Shown: positions 36,292 to 48,684 of the stretch, piece after piece
How positions within the stretch are numbered: position 1 is the first letter of the stretch
Layout: each line of letters opens with the position of its first letter
From: Lingula anatina
Lineage: Eukaryota; Brachiopoda; Lingulata; Lingulida; Lingulidae
DNA: 64,000 bases
NCBI RefSeq assembly: GCF_001039355.2
Contig: NW_019775402.1
Location: forward strand, 135,611-199,610
Direction of reading: 5' to 3'
Notes under the pieces: generated by a model
The model's database searches: none
Seen by the model: the letters and a program-made list of their open reading frames with translations, nothing else
What the model was told of the DNA's origin: nothing
Translations under genes and position numbers: made by a program

Positions 36292-37547
36292 ATGGCACAT
36301 ACTGTCTCTGAGGTCAGTGAACTTGTCACGAAGTGCAATCAATTGTCAAAGGAAGTCTTACAGCTACGACAGGAACAGGAAAATCATGGTACAGAGATAC
36401 AAAAGCGCGACGCACAAATATCCGAACTGAAAGGGAGGATTCAACTTCTTGAGAGAGGTGCGTCTTCAATCGTTGACTCGGGGAGTCGGCTAAGCCTTGA
36501 AGGAGACACCCTTCTTGCTGCCAACCATAATCAAAGTCTGGAACTGAACGATAGGATGAGGAAAATACGTCAACTTCAGGTTGAATTAGAGAAACCCCGC
36601 CTCAATGGTGACGAAGTGAAAGGTCAACTGACGTCACTGTGGTCTGAGGTCACCGCCGCTAATGAACGTATCCGACAGTTGGAGACTGAGGATGCTAAAT
36701 TGAAGGCTGATTTAAACATCGCCAATCAACGTATCCGACAGTTTGAGTCTGCGAATGCTCAGTCGAAGGGTGTTTGAACGCTGCGAGACCGAAACTTTCT
36801 TCAACCCGACACCCACTGCGTATAACCTAGATGGTTTGTTTCCTGCTAGAAATCGTTCATATGCAGCTATTATGGCAAGAAATGTAAAGACTCTGCAGGG
36901 ACAATGGCAGAGGCTGAGTGTGGAAAAGTAGAAGGATTGAGATAAACGGGAATCAGAGATACTTTAAGATCCAGAGATAAGATGTTATGTTTTAAAGAAA
37001 ATGACTTACACTTTCAATAATAACAATTAACAATTAAAACAGAATCAAATGGATTGGAAGTTATTGAGTGCAATAACATTTCTTTAAGAGTCAACAAGTG
37101 TAGAAATTATTCTCGTAGTAAGAAAAGATGGATATTTTAAAGTCACATATAGTTTGATTTGACTGGTTAATTGTTTAATACATTTGCACGTTTCTAACAC
37201 GTGTAAATCGCATGCAAACTCGAGGTGGACAAGGTCCAAGCATGAGTAATTCGAATGTTATTTTTAATATTTTGAATTGAAAACAATTCTCTATGAAATT
37301 ACCTTAAAAGGAAATATTCAATGGCGTTTTGCAACATGAGAGTGAAAAATTCTTTGGAAAATAGAGTATAAATACTTGTGAAATTGTGTGAAAAAGAGAG
37401 TCAATGAATAAACGTTCGAAAGCTCCAGATCGTTGGCGTTACTCCTCACCATAACAGATATAAAAAAAATTGACTTCAAAGAATGTATTAAAGATGATTT
37501 GTCGTCGAGTGTTTGAAATATGATGCAAGCACAATCGTAAGTATCGT
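36292..37547 (+). pseudogene. CC-UBL-4 pseudogene (frameshift and insertion)
   Basis: The start and first 60-70 codons nearly equal CC-UBL-2. The coiled coil then diverges and contains an extra repeated unit (IRQLE / IRQFE). A one-base deletion near 36768 shifts the frame, so the protein ends at 36777 after 161 residues. About 470 bp of unrelated DNA interrupts the exon at 36980-37453. The far side resumes with CAGATATAAA and ends at a preserved GTAAGT donor (37548), with the UBL region no longer in frame. The following intron text matches CC-UBL-3 to 37878, where a DIRS-like relic begins. A short coiled-coil product could still be made. Confidence 0.75.
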
Positions 37548-37878
37548 GGTTACTGTCATTATTCCAGCAATTGTACTGAAAAGTTAAATTAGTGAATTTC
37601 AAAAACGTTGTTCGAAATTTTAATGTTAAAAAACTAAGCCTCACATTTTTCAAATTTTATAATATCAAACTAATTAAAATTTATCATTTCTATTAGAGTT
37701 AGATAAAAGTTGTGTGGACTTTTTTCGAATATACGAGTTATCTAAATTATCAAATTAATTTGACAAACGTGTTACTAAATTATGTTAAGGAGAAAAAGGC
37801 GTAACATAATGCTTTTAAAACTAAATTTGGGTTTACAAATAGTGGCTTATATTTGTAAAAGATCTCCGTGTAGACTTG

Positions 37879-39210
37879 TGACGAAGTTGTCTTTATCTTT
37901 TTGCTGTTACTTTCATATTATTTATTATCTACTTTCTATTTGGTTACTTCGACGCTTTCTTTCCATTTATATATCCTGGCTCCGTTTTAAACGGTAGTTT
38001 ATAACCTTTCTGAATGACCCCCAATATGTATTCACTTGCATTTATTTCTGACCAAACTGTCAAATGACTTCCTAAACTACCAACTGGCGTTTTCTCCGAA
38101 TCTAACTTCAATATATTTTCATCACTGTCATATTTCGTCAAATGAATTCTTAAACAGCCTCCTGGCGTATTCTCCGAATTTAATTTCAAAACATTTTCAT
38201 CACTGTTATAATTTAAGCATTTCGCTACTCATGACGCAAATTTACATGATTATTTTCAAATGAAAATATACTTATCTTATTCTCCGCATTGGCGTTCTCT
38301 GGACACTCTTTCTTCTAGTGCCCTCTTTCTCCACAACCATAATATCTCCCCGGCTTACTATTACTAGGATTGTAAAATCCACTTAAAGTGCTTGGTTGAC
38401 TGCCCCTTTGGCTGGTAGAATTATAAGGTCGAAAACGGACATTCTTCCTCCGTTTGTTCTTCTCGGCTTTGATCTTCCTTTCCGCTTTGCTTTGGGCTTG
38501 TAGAATTCTTTTCTCATCATCAGAATCTTCTGCGAGAGGATTAGAAACGTATGCGCTGACCGCTCGACAGCCAGCCTCTGTAGAATCGGCTAATTTTATG
38601 AGCTTTTGTCTGTGTTTTACCTACTCCATGACTTCAGCCAACTTTTCTCTACAACTATCACCATCACCAATTGTGTCAATTTTTCGTTGCTAATGGTGTT
38701 GGAAGCTTCACCAATCTTGAACATAAGAGCACCATTGAACTTAAATTGTTCTTCATTCCCTTTCTTTTTGAACTTTTGAGTCTCTCCAACTAAAAAAGAC
38801 TCCTCTACCCTCAACAAATGTTTTTCTGCCAACTCATTTTGTGTCATTATTTGTCCCATTTCAGCAGAAATGACATCTTTGATTTCGGACATCATTACAT
38901 TCTGAGACTTTGTTATCGCCTCTTTAATTTCGGTTCTTATCTCTTCTCGAAAGTCGGCGTCCATGATTTTTGGGAAAAGCGGTCCCACTATTCCGCAAGC
39001 AGGCTAGAAAGTGACCACTATTACTTGTATCCTCCCTTTTATACCAACCACGCCAATCTTCATTGATCGTGCACTGAACTACTACTCAATAACTGTACCT
39101 CATTACGTCATCCACCCAAACATTACGTCATCCACCCAAACATCTCCACGTACCTTCTTTTTCATCACAAACCGTGAATACAATAATTTTCCGCTATACT
39201 AACGAAACGC
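37879..39210 (-). mobile_element. DIRS-like retroelement relic (gag and start of pol)
   Basis: On the minus strand the region reads as the gag of DIRS-type (tyrosine recombinase) retroelements: FKKKGNEEQFKFN (about 38720-38770), RQKLIKLADSTEAG (about 38580-38620), LAEDSDDEKRIL, a lysine-rich stretch, and a CCHC zinc knuckle with its first cysteine and one tryptophan codon lost (about 38300-38350). A pol-type start follows at 37950-38070 (EINASEYILGVIQKGYKLPF). Stops and a 75-bp internal duplication near 38080-38200 show it is dead. The reverse transcriptase core is missing. It is inserted in DNA homologous to the CC-UBL-3 intron. Confidence 0.65.
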
Positions 39211-39574
39211 GGCAAATATTAATTCGTTTGATGTTCAAAGATGTATTTGAAGTCAATTTTAGAAACATATAGTAAATAGTTATAGTATAAGTAAGAGAAT
39301 TACCAGAAGATATTGTTTAATATTACCTGAAAATGATATTTAAACGGATTTTTCTACTAGCTTTTTATGCTGTATATACATGGGGCAGGAATTTTAAGAA
39401 AGGAGCAGTCTAAAGCTGATATATGGCTGATCGAATGATTTATTCAGTTTATCCCTTGGCATGTCGACCTTATTTGAGTTGTATAAGAAACGAGTAGGAG
39501 TGGTTTGTATGTGTTACTGGGAATCCACGCTCCATCGATGCTCGGTTCATATGTACCTTTTTAAAGTATTAATC

Positions 39575-42500
39575 AAAGAGAGATACCTATATACATGCAC
39601 ATGTATGTTATATTATGTAAAGGCTCATTCTTAGTGCATCTATTGTTCCACGCAGATAGCTATACCCTCGTGTGGACTCTCGCTGAATGCAATCACATTA
39701 ACACACCGCTTTTTGATTCCAAACTACTCGTTAAATCACCAGCTTTTCTAGATTCTACTCACCGCCATGTTACTTAAGGTGTTTATAGGCGAGGGAGATC
39801 TACTTGAAGTCGATGTAACAATTTTCACTACGAAAAAGCTGCTGTTATGTCATCCACTCGAGTTAACAAATGAGTCTGATGCCTTTTTGGTACAACAATA
39901 AGACGATTAATCTAATTTTTTCTTTCCGTAATATATGTTCTGATACGGAAAAATACCAACGTATCTGCTCCCTGTGAGACCTTTTCAAATTATAGCCTTG
40001 TGTACATTCCTCTATCCAGAAGCCACATTCGTGACAGAGGCTTGTAAAAGTACCGGGTAGTCAGCATCTTTGTGCCATTTTTAATTGTTGAAATCAATGT
40101 ATACTTTTTGTTTATGGATTCTGTAGTTACTGGATCATCATTATCTACTTAAACATTTACACAATGCTTATTCATCTGCCATAAGACACATATATTAAGA
40201 GTTTGCGTCCTTCATTTGCATTTTCATTCAATGTTTTCTTTAAAATGAAAAATAAAACTAAACAATAAACTGTTCCACTTTCTTGGTTTTGACTTATGTT
40301 TATTATGGTAACACTCACAAATATATTCACTGAGCAAGACGAAAAGATATAACTGTTTGCTGCAATTGAATTGTTCAACATGGATTTGTATCTTTTTCAA
40401 TTATAAAGGAAACCATTATGAAGGATCTAAATATTACTTCAAAAGAAAATGGGTCATGTTAACCGTGTACTTGCGTTTCTGTTAACGCGGTATAACAGTT
40501 TAACTTCCCTTTGATGAAATTACTTGAACGTTCACGTTGAATCAGTGAAATAATCTCTGCCAAAATTACTGTTATACTGTAGCTAATAATTCTTTTAAAG
40601 TCTAATAATCATTTCAACACAAGTATAATCAAGATAAATTAATTCACAAACAGGTAGATAGATGCATATCGCGAGGCAAACCCAAATGAATGCTTACTAG
40701 TACATGTGCCTCTGTGATTATCTTATTACATTATACAGTTTTAATATCTATAAGCGTGCCCTGATAGGTTGAATTTCCACCTATTATGCAGCACAGCTGC
40801 TGAGCACAGCTTCATTGTCATCGGCACTTCATATATCCCACAATGCAACTGACAATACCGCCATTCACAGTGAGACCATCCGCGCACAACAGGTCCTACT
40901 TCAAACCACTACGCCAATGGTGATCTTTCTATGGAATCGCCACCAAGAGAAGCGAAGCTTTCGATGTTGCAACCACCTGTGTTGCAGAAGCACCAAGCTT
41001 TGACAAATGAGCCGTAGTTAGCCACTTGCTCTCCCCATATGCACCCTTCCAAGTACTCCATCTTTCGCCCCAATATATCGATATTGGAAAAGAACCCGTC
41101 TGCGCATCCTCGGTGGTATTCTGGAAAGATGGAATTGGAAGTTTAACAGCATGAATAAATTTGAAAATTCTCAAAGATCACTGAAGGGTGTAATAGCTGT
41201 AGCAAGACTTCATTATCCCTGAGGCCCAATGATTATTGTTAAGCTTTTCATAGAACAACATTTGCAATCTGGGTCTGCCGATGATAAACTTAGAGCAAAG
41301 TTTAAAAGAAATATTCAATCGCGCGATACATGCATCTTCACTTATGTGCGAAGACCATAATTATACCATATTATACAATATCCTTAATCATAAAGGAAGC
41401 ATAATTGCCGGTAGAAATACCTCCGTTAATATCTTGCCTCACGAAACAAGAGTGTGTCTGAGGGCAAGGCACCAGAGCCACAATCTCTGGGTATGGCAGA
41501 GCCGTCTCACCAGAACAGTTCTTCCATCCACTAGAGCAAGAGAAACAGCGGAACACTAGGGAAGAAAATAAAAAAACAAACCATAAACATCGATGAATCC
41601 ATGTATCTACATGTATTGCACAGTGAAATAGCAGTGATTGAATATAGGAAAGTGCATTTGATAAAAAGTGCATTTTTTTTGCATAGTAATTAATGAAATA
41701 TTTATTGACGTCTGCACAAATATTGCAAGTATTATATGATGGATTTTGGAAGGCATTTACACTGCTTTCAATCTATAGAAAAGCATTGTGATGGGCCTAA
41801 ATGCTATTGTAAAGAAGGGAAAGAAAAATCACACGATTAAAATAAAATTTCAATTATATCATGCAAACCACAAGACCTTTGTGTTCTAGTTTTCGATTCT
41901 AAGATAAGTATCTCAATACTTATGAACATTAATTTAAGGCATTTAAAAGGAACAGTAACACATACATATCGTGTCACTCCCTGGAGAATGTGTGTAGCTT
42001 GTTAGACATGGCAATATATGAGTAAAAATAAATTTGACTTCCGCTGATGTTTCAAAGACTTAACTTTTTAATGATTTTTAATGATTTTCTGTGCTAGTAC
42101 AGAACACTCAACGATAGATAACTTTGTACGAAAAGACCAATACATACCAGAGGCACTATCTGTATAATTGTACTCTACTTCGTAACCGCCAGATCCCTGT
42201 GCTGGTGGGGCTGAAAGTGATAAAAATGTGAACACAACTTTTTGCAAAGAAAGACACTAAAAAACCTAAAAATTCTTTGAGTAAGGAAGATCAGATACAA
42301 CAGGGCGCCCCTCTCTGCTTCTCCAAATACGGGTCACCTGACTCTAAGGTAATAATTATATCTAAAAAAAAACTCGGAAATCTGTGACAGAAGAAATGCT
42401 TTAGTTGTGATTACAAGTTGATTGCGTTCGTCTCGCGCTTGTGTTGCGCTCGATTTTTATCCTAAGTCTCTTTCGCGAGAGATTAGTTGTTCGTGCAACA

Positions 42501-42932
42501 CGCCTTTGGAAAGACGGTGGTCTCACATACACATGGAATAAGACAAATGTTATGTACTTTCATTAATCATAATAAACTACATGTACAGTTCTTCCGACAG
42601 AATACCAATGTTTATTTCATAAATTATAAACACTGTGAGATTTACAAGGGCTTTGCAAAATACCCTATTCGTTACAATATTTCATCAGTTCATTAAGGCA
42701 AGGTCTATAAGGTGTCTCTCGACATTGTTTTAAGCATTTTCCATTTTAGCGAGTGTAATTTCTGTTTATAGATTTTGCTTAAAGAAGTGCAAATTAATAA
42801 ACATTGAAGGCCGTTAACCACACTAAATGTGCCAAATTTTCAAAAGTTAGCGGACTCAAAAGTAATTACTGGTACTTTGGGACATTTGGAGCTTATAACA
42901 CTCCCAGTATTTCACACTCGCAAAAATGAAAT
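39575..42932. repeat. Duplicated block C2 (partner 30690-34076)
   Basis: This is the second copy of block C. It carries the last three exons of the complete Ly6 gene and ends at the N at 42933. Copies are most alike after 40600. Confidence 0.8.
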
Positions 42933-45900
42933 NTATCACATCGTGTAGCGGAAACAGTTGACCACAAGGTGCTGTCTGTCGTGAATTTAGAGCAATTTGA
43001 CTGCATTTGAATCCGCATTACCATGCGCTTGAGTATAAAATATGTTTGCCTACATGAACATTTATGTACCAGGTTTTGGCGGTGCCGGTGCCACTGGAAC
43101 CGCAGGCTTGGCAGCCTCTGGTCCTCGAGCTACAATGGAAGAGGGACTAACAAAGATAAAAGAGAGTGAATCGGAAACAATTTATGCTCCTCCTGGTGCT
43201 TGAATCATTGACAGTTTCAGTTTATTTTATTAAAGTCTCACCCGTAAAGGTAAAAAATAAAAACAGTAAAAGTTGAAACAGTCATTACAACAAGGCAGTT
43301 CTATAAAGAACTATGAGAGACTAAAAACTTATTTCAGTTTATATACATAAAATCTATTTTTTAATCCTAAGAAAAGGCAAGCTTTGGCACTGCTAAAAAT
43401 CATTTTCGGATCGTCAATCAAAAGTATCAGAGTCACGCATATAGCGTACCGCAGTACAGTCATGATTTTATTAATATGAGGAAATAATACATTTGCACCA
43501 TTTTTTTTAAATGGCATTTGTTTAGCATTCATGCAGACTCGTCATACCACGCAGTTATGAAACACTTGTTAAAAAGCAAGAACGCTGATATGAAAGTAAT
43601 TTTGATGAGCGCTTAAATAAAATTGACAATATTTGATTTTTACTCAAAATGAAAAATTGGATCCGAAATAGCATCATCTGAAACAAGGTACTGATATGGT
43701 CAATGAGCGGAGATTTCGGCGTAGCGCTTATTACAGCTGCATTTACATGTATTACTTTCAAATATTTCATTCTCTGTTCATTTATCGCTAAATCACTCCA
43801 TGGCTTGTCATGACACCTGTAGGTAAGACCACATGTCGAATCGCTTGCCTAGGTCTCATAAAGCCTAAACCCAAAGTACGCATTGGCCTTTTTTACATTG
43901 GCCATTATGCAATTTGTTTGCATTATGCATTTCTGAATGTGAATGAAAGCATGGTGTTGGCAGCCACAGGTCGCAGACCCGATATATATTGGGAATTATT
44001 TGTATACCCAAGCTTCGTGGTGGACTATGTTATTGACATACCCTTTGGTGCTGGTGCCGCTGGTTTTGCGGGAGCCGGTTTGACGGCAGGTGGCGCTGGC
44101 GCTGCTGGTTTTGCTGCTGCAGGCTTAGCTCCAGCCGCTAATGTACAAATGTTATTGATAAGTAAGATTTGAAAACATTTCATAGACTACTATGCATGCA
44201 TAGAAGTATATATATTGATGCACCTTGAAAGATCTACATTATTGTTGTTAAATACAATCCGAGCTTTCGGTCCCTGGGCCTTTTTTCTTCGGGTATACTT
44301 CTATTTTTATCAAGATCTATACGGTGAATCAACATGAATCCTCACTATGCATTCATCAAACGTTATATAAGTGATAACATTAATCAGAATAGAACACTAC
44401 AAACGACTAAGTATCTTTGTAAAAGAAGATCGACTAAATAGGAAACTGATAAAATCACGTTTTTGTTAAAAAATTTACATCATTGTTAGTTCAAACATGG
44501 AGAAAAGATAATGGTACATGTATCATTTGGAAAATTAACTTGAGAATGCGATAGCGCGATTAACTTTTATTAGAATTTAAAAAAAAAACATTGATATATA
44601 TATGTATATATATGTGAATATATGTGAATAAAAAACGTGTACTTCCTATCCCATGCATTGTTTATTATGGTGATTATAAATCAGCCTTGAGAGACAGTTA
44701 AGAATTATGATGATACATGACAACTGTGAGTCGAAACAATGCTCAGCTTTTGTCACATTTTTTTTCTTTTAATCTTTGTGGTTATCTAATCTCTACCATG
44801 GCGTACAAGTTATCCACTGTTCATAACAAAACGCACGCAAGAAAAGCGTATAAATAATGACATTGATAAACAAAGGCAAAATTAAGTTGATATTGTTAAG
44901 GAATTAAAATATTTCATATACACGTATAATCCAGATTACGAATGAATGAATGAAACCACTGATTAATCGTTTATTCATTAATTAATCGCTTGTTTCAATG
45001 ATCACCATTTTTTAAAGATGGTGATCATTTTTTACTCCGCTCCATGTCGCTTCCGTGATGCATTTATTTACACTTAAACTTAGTGCATTAGTCTATATTG
45101 GATTTTCGTTATAGAAAATATATTTATAATGCCACAGGAAAGCTATCCGGATTTTTAAATTGCATCCCTTATAATTGTAAGTATAAGCAAAATGGTATAA
45201 AATAAGTTTGGAAATAGTAAATATATTGCCCAAAAATGTTTTTTTTTACGTTTTAAAAAGATCAATACTCATCCAAAGTGTTAGTAAAAACTATACTGTG
45301 ACAGAAAAACGAAAAACACATATTGTTATTCACGATCATCCAAGCTGCAATTTAGTTCCATAGCCAGTAAATACAGATGAAAAATTAAAGTAAACGTTTA
45401 CCATGTATGACTACAAGTACAACGTATAGCATGGCCGTCTTAACCACGCAATACAGGTAACGAGAGGCAAATAAGACGAAAAAATGTTTTTTTTTTTTTT
45501 TTTTTTTTGTTCGTTTGTTTGTTTTGGGAAACAAATTTCATGCCACGGGTACTAAATCACGAGTGCAAATACGGGATGCGCAACTAGGCGCTAGACAAAT
45601 CTTGCTATTAGGCATTTATAGTTATTTTGATGAATATGTCTCAAATGCAGTATTAGTGTAATACCATATCGTACCTGCACCGCTCTTCGATGGGCCAGAT
45701 TTGATGAGGAGGGTCTTTCCGCTACCTGCTTTTCCTCCACCGGCGGCGTTGGGAGGATAACTGGCTGCATATGCTGTTGGGAAAAAAGACACACTGTGTT
45801 ATGTGGTATACATTATGTGAGAAATTGGAGAATTTTCTCCTCAATAAATAAATAAATAAATATACCGAATCACGGTTGTAGACACAGAAAGTTCTCTGCG

Positions 45901-47884
45901 GTACATAAGCCTGAATTAAATCTTTATTTTGGTTAAATGTACAGGTTCTGAGAGTAGTTACTATGGCATTTATGATTCTTGTAACTCAAACTTTGACTAA
46001 GTAAAGGTGCCTTTGTACAATGCTCGAGTAATAAAGGAAAAGTTAACATTAATTAATTTAGATACCTTGAAAAGCCAGTTAAGATCTGTTTCAATTGTGT
46101 ATTTTCTGATACCGAATGCTTAGCCTATCTTTAAAAATTTAATAATCGTTATTACAACGACTAGAGTGTTTACGTCATTCAAAGTCTGTGTTAAGTGAAG
46201 TCAACATTTGATTTCTATTTCATCATATGTATTTGGTACCAAAATATAATATATTATCAAGTGAACAACCAACGACAAGTTATGTAATTTTCTTTTAATG
46301 TTTCTTTTAACTTATTTTGTAATAAAATATAAATTGATATTATTTGCTGTAATGATTTGATCATCATGTTTCCTAAAAAAAGAGAAACAAATGCATGATA
46401 AACTTACTACCATAAATCATAAGCTGCCCGTACATTTTTCTCTGACATAACTGGTAAGTCAGAGTCAGGAGAACAAAAATGTATTACATTTCTTTCATAA
46501 AAATGTGGCCAGACAGAACGGTAACTAATGAGGCAATTAAGCTTAAGAATTACTAAGATAAATAAAATACTTTTGGATAAACAACAGATGATGAGTTTTT
46601 TATTTTTTTCTTTTAATCGTAGTAGGCCTATGACCTGCCACTTGTTCATCCAATCATGATGACACTGAATTTCTGTTAAAAAGTGGACATAGAAAAACAT
46701 GACTTTAAAAAAGAGGAAGAAGAAATTGTCGAATGATCGTGATGATATGGTTTACGTGTTAATACGCCTACTTAGTACCATGAAAATATGTTGTACGACC
46801 TTACAATTAAAACACAGGCAATGTATCAGTGCCGTAACTAGATCATCGCTAATGGTACCAAGACACACAGTGTTAAGGTGTATATCTTAATGGCGTGATA
46901 GCATGCGAAACGGTCATCTGGCTCGTTTCTTATTTGCTTTAATTTATTTCAAGAGCACATATGACGACTTAAGTTTGCATTCAGTTTTTAAGTGGTAAAA
47001 TCTCACCTTTTCATATTCACCAAAGAATTTTGAATCGACATTAAGCGTTTTGGTCACAAGACCGGACACTCAATTTAATAAAGGTGCTACTGTACCTGCT
47101 AAATGATCACATTGTCTTAAATTTGTCGCCGTTTGCAGACATTTCACCGCTCTTGTACAGAAAACGAATTTTTATTACGTTAATTAGTACTATGACGAAT
47201 TAAATCTAAACCAAATCTTCTACGAATCGTGAAGAATAATCAGCCATACACAGCCTTTATCACTGAAGATATATCTAACTTTAATATCATATACAGCTTC
47301 CCCTTTTTTCACATATCCTTATCTTTCAATGTCACCTTGTGCAGATCGTTCAGCTATACGAATTTAATTCTTTTATCTCTGTGTAGAAGATCAGCTTCAC
47401 AATACCAATAATTATGCTAAGAAAAGATAATTCTTGGTATACCATCACAAAAAATCTCTATTCGCTATTTAGTATGTTGGTAACAGTGTTTAACATTTGA
47501 GTATAAACATGCAAATGTGGCATGTTTAAGTCATCTAAAGCTGGTGAAACACAGACCTTACGTTGTTTAAAAAAAGTAAGAAATCTCCATTGCCTTTTAT
47601 ATGCATTTTAAAGATAAAACATACAGCGTGTTTGTAGTAAATTGATATAACATTTTGGTAAATGAATAAATAAATAGATAAATAAAGACAAAACGTAATA
47701 GATAAATAGATAATCTAGTGCGCCCCCTTACCATCCAGTGCACTACTGCGTGCTTTAAAGTGACCATGGTCAATATTAAGTGGGAAATTCACAAAAAAGC
47801 AGAAGAACTTAAGATAAAGCACCTACCATCTAAAGCAAATAACACTGCTACGAATACTGCGATAATGATGCTGTTTACGTGCAT
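40909..47884 (-). CDS. Secreted Ly6/uPAR (three-finger) protein with Ala/Pro/Lys-rich stalk, 7 exons
   Basis: Coding exons on the minus strand are 47827-47884, 45675-45773, 44042-44137, 43070-43129, 42148-42210, 41421-41555 and 40909-41120. Every junction is phase 1 with GT-AG ends, and the sum is 723 bp, giving 240 aa. Exon 1 is a signal peptide (MHVNSIIIAVFVAVLFALD). Exons 2-5 encode a Gly/Ala/Pro/Lys-rich stalk with AKPAAPAP-like units and a tyrosine-rich linker. Exons 6-7 encode one Ly6 domain with ten cysteines: CFSC, NC, VPC, SC, RGC, EGC, WCFC and the closing GGCN. The C-terminus is polar, so no GPI anchor is evident. Ly6/uPAR proteins act as secreted or surface modulators of receptors; the target here is unknown. 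The gene runs across the N at 42933. Confidence 0.8.
42933..42933. other. Single N at the end of block C2
   Basis: It falls in an intron of the Ly6 gene (between exons 4 and 5) at the same position in the repeat as the N at 34077. To its right the sequence is unique. Confidence 0.7.
44997..45029. repeat. Short perfect hairpin in a Ly6 intron
   Basis: AATGATCACCAT and ATGGTGATCATT form 12-bp perfect arms around a 9-base spacer. Role unknown. Confidence 0.6.
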
Positions 47885-48475
47885 CGTGGACGGTCGGCCT
47901 TCAGGATGAGCAATTTGTTCAAAATGACTAAAACAGCGTTGTCTCCCTGACCCCGTGAAACTCCTGTTTCAGTTCTGCTGGCGTCGTTGCTGACGGTGTA
48001 AATGAGCCGGAACGGAAAAAACAGAAAACTAATACTGTTTGGTAGGCTGTTATTGGTTCTTAGGACGGATGAGTAGAAGCTAATGTAAAGATTATGAGTG
48101 GCGAAATTTATATCACGGCGCGGAAAGGACATGGCCTTGGGAAATATTCCGAATAAGGTCACTTGATGAGATGTCAAAGTGCGGGTGATTTGGTAGAAAA
48201 ATTGTCACAAGTAACAATGCTTTTGGGCTCTGTTGCCCATTCATCTTAGCATTGAGTGACAGCAGACTTTGGGAATAAATGCCAGGGTTACTGAAAAGTC
48301 TGTCTGATAGATTTAAGGAAGTAGCAAACATTACATGGAAGCCACATTTGTCAGCTTTCTCACTTTTTATTTTATCTGTTAGCCAATTTTAGGCAATTGT
48401 TGTCATAAATCTTGAACGCAGTAGACATACATAACGCAATCCACATCCACCAAAGTTTTTTTTTTTCAAATACAG

Positions 48476-48684
48476 GTCAGACGCTGTCAGATCTAGGTAA
48501 ATTGATAACTAGCAGTGCAAATACTGTTGTAAAAGAATGGGAAGTGTTGTCACCAGAACACACACCACTCTTAGTGCATTATGACAAAATGTTGAGGAAT
48601 GTGACCAGGGGCACGTGTACCATGTGCGACGATCGCCCTGATAAGAACAGCAGAAAACACGTCAAACTATGTCATAACGAGTAA
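48476..48684 (+). CDS. Exon-like ORF of unknown function
   Basis: A pyrimidine tract and TACAG acceptor precede an open frame of 69 codons ending in TAA. It reads QTLSDLGKLITSSANTVVKE and closes with a Cys-rich segment TCTMCDDRPDKNSRKHVKLC, which could bind a metal. I recognise no family and find no upstream exon or start codon with a signal peptide. An in-frame ATG at 48412 would make it a 90-residue single-exon ORF instead. It could be a terminal exon, a fragment or chance. Confidence 0.3.

Larger units (their letters stand above)
34089..36560. repeat. Segmental duplication copy A' (partner 16911-19030)
   Basis: It is nearly identical to copy A but contains the TTAA-flanked MITE at 34117 and several single-base changes, including one extra A in the tail exon near 35315. 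Confidence 0.85.

Noticed and set aside
37879-39210. Possible endogenous retrovirus because of a gag with a zinc knuckle
   Set aside because: The gag motifs and pol start resemble DIRS-type retroelements. No LTRs, protease or envelope-like frame are visible.
43810-44172. Plus-strand ORF rich in Gly and Ala (120 aa)
   Set aside because: Its Gly/Ala part is the complement of Ly6 exon 3 (44042-44137), which is supported by phase and splice sites on the minus strand.
46407-46450. Possible extra Ly6 exon on the minus strand near 46395-46440
   Set aside because: An AG and a GTAAGT are present, but the phase does not fit the neighbouring exons. Exon 1 joins exon 2 directly in phase 1.
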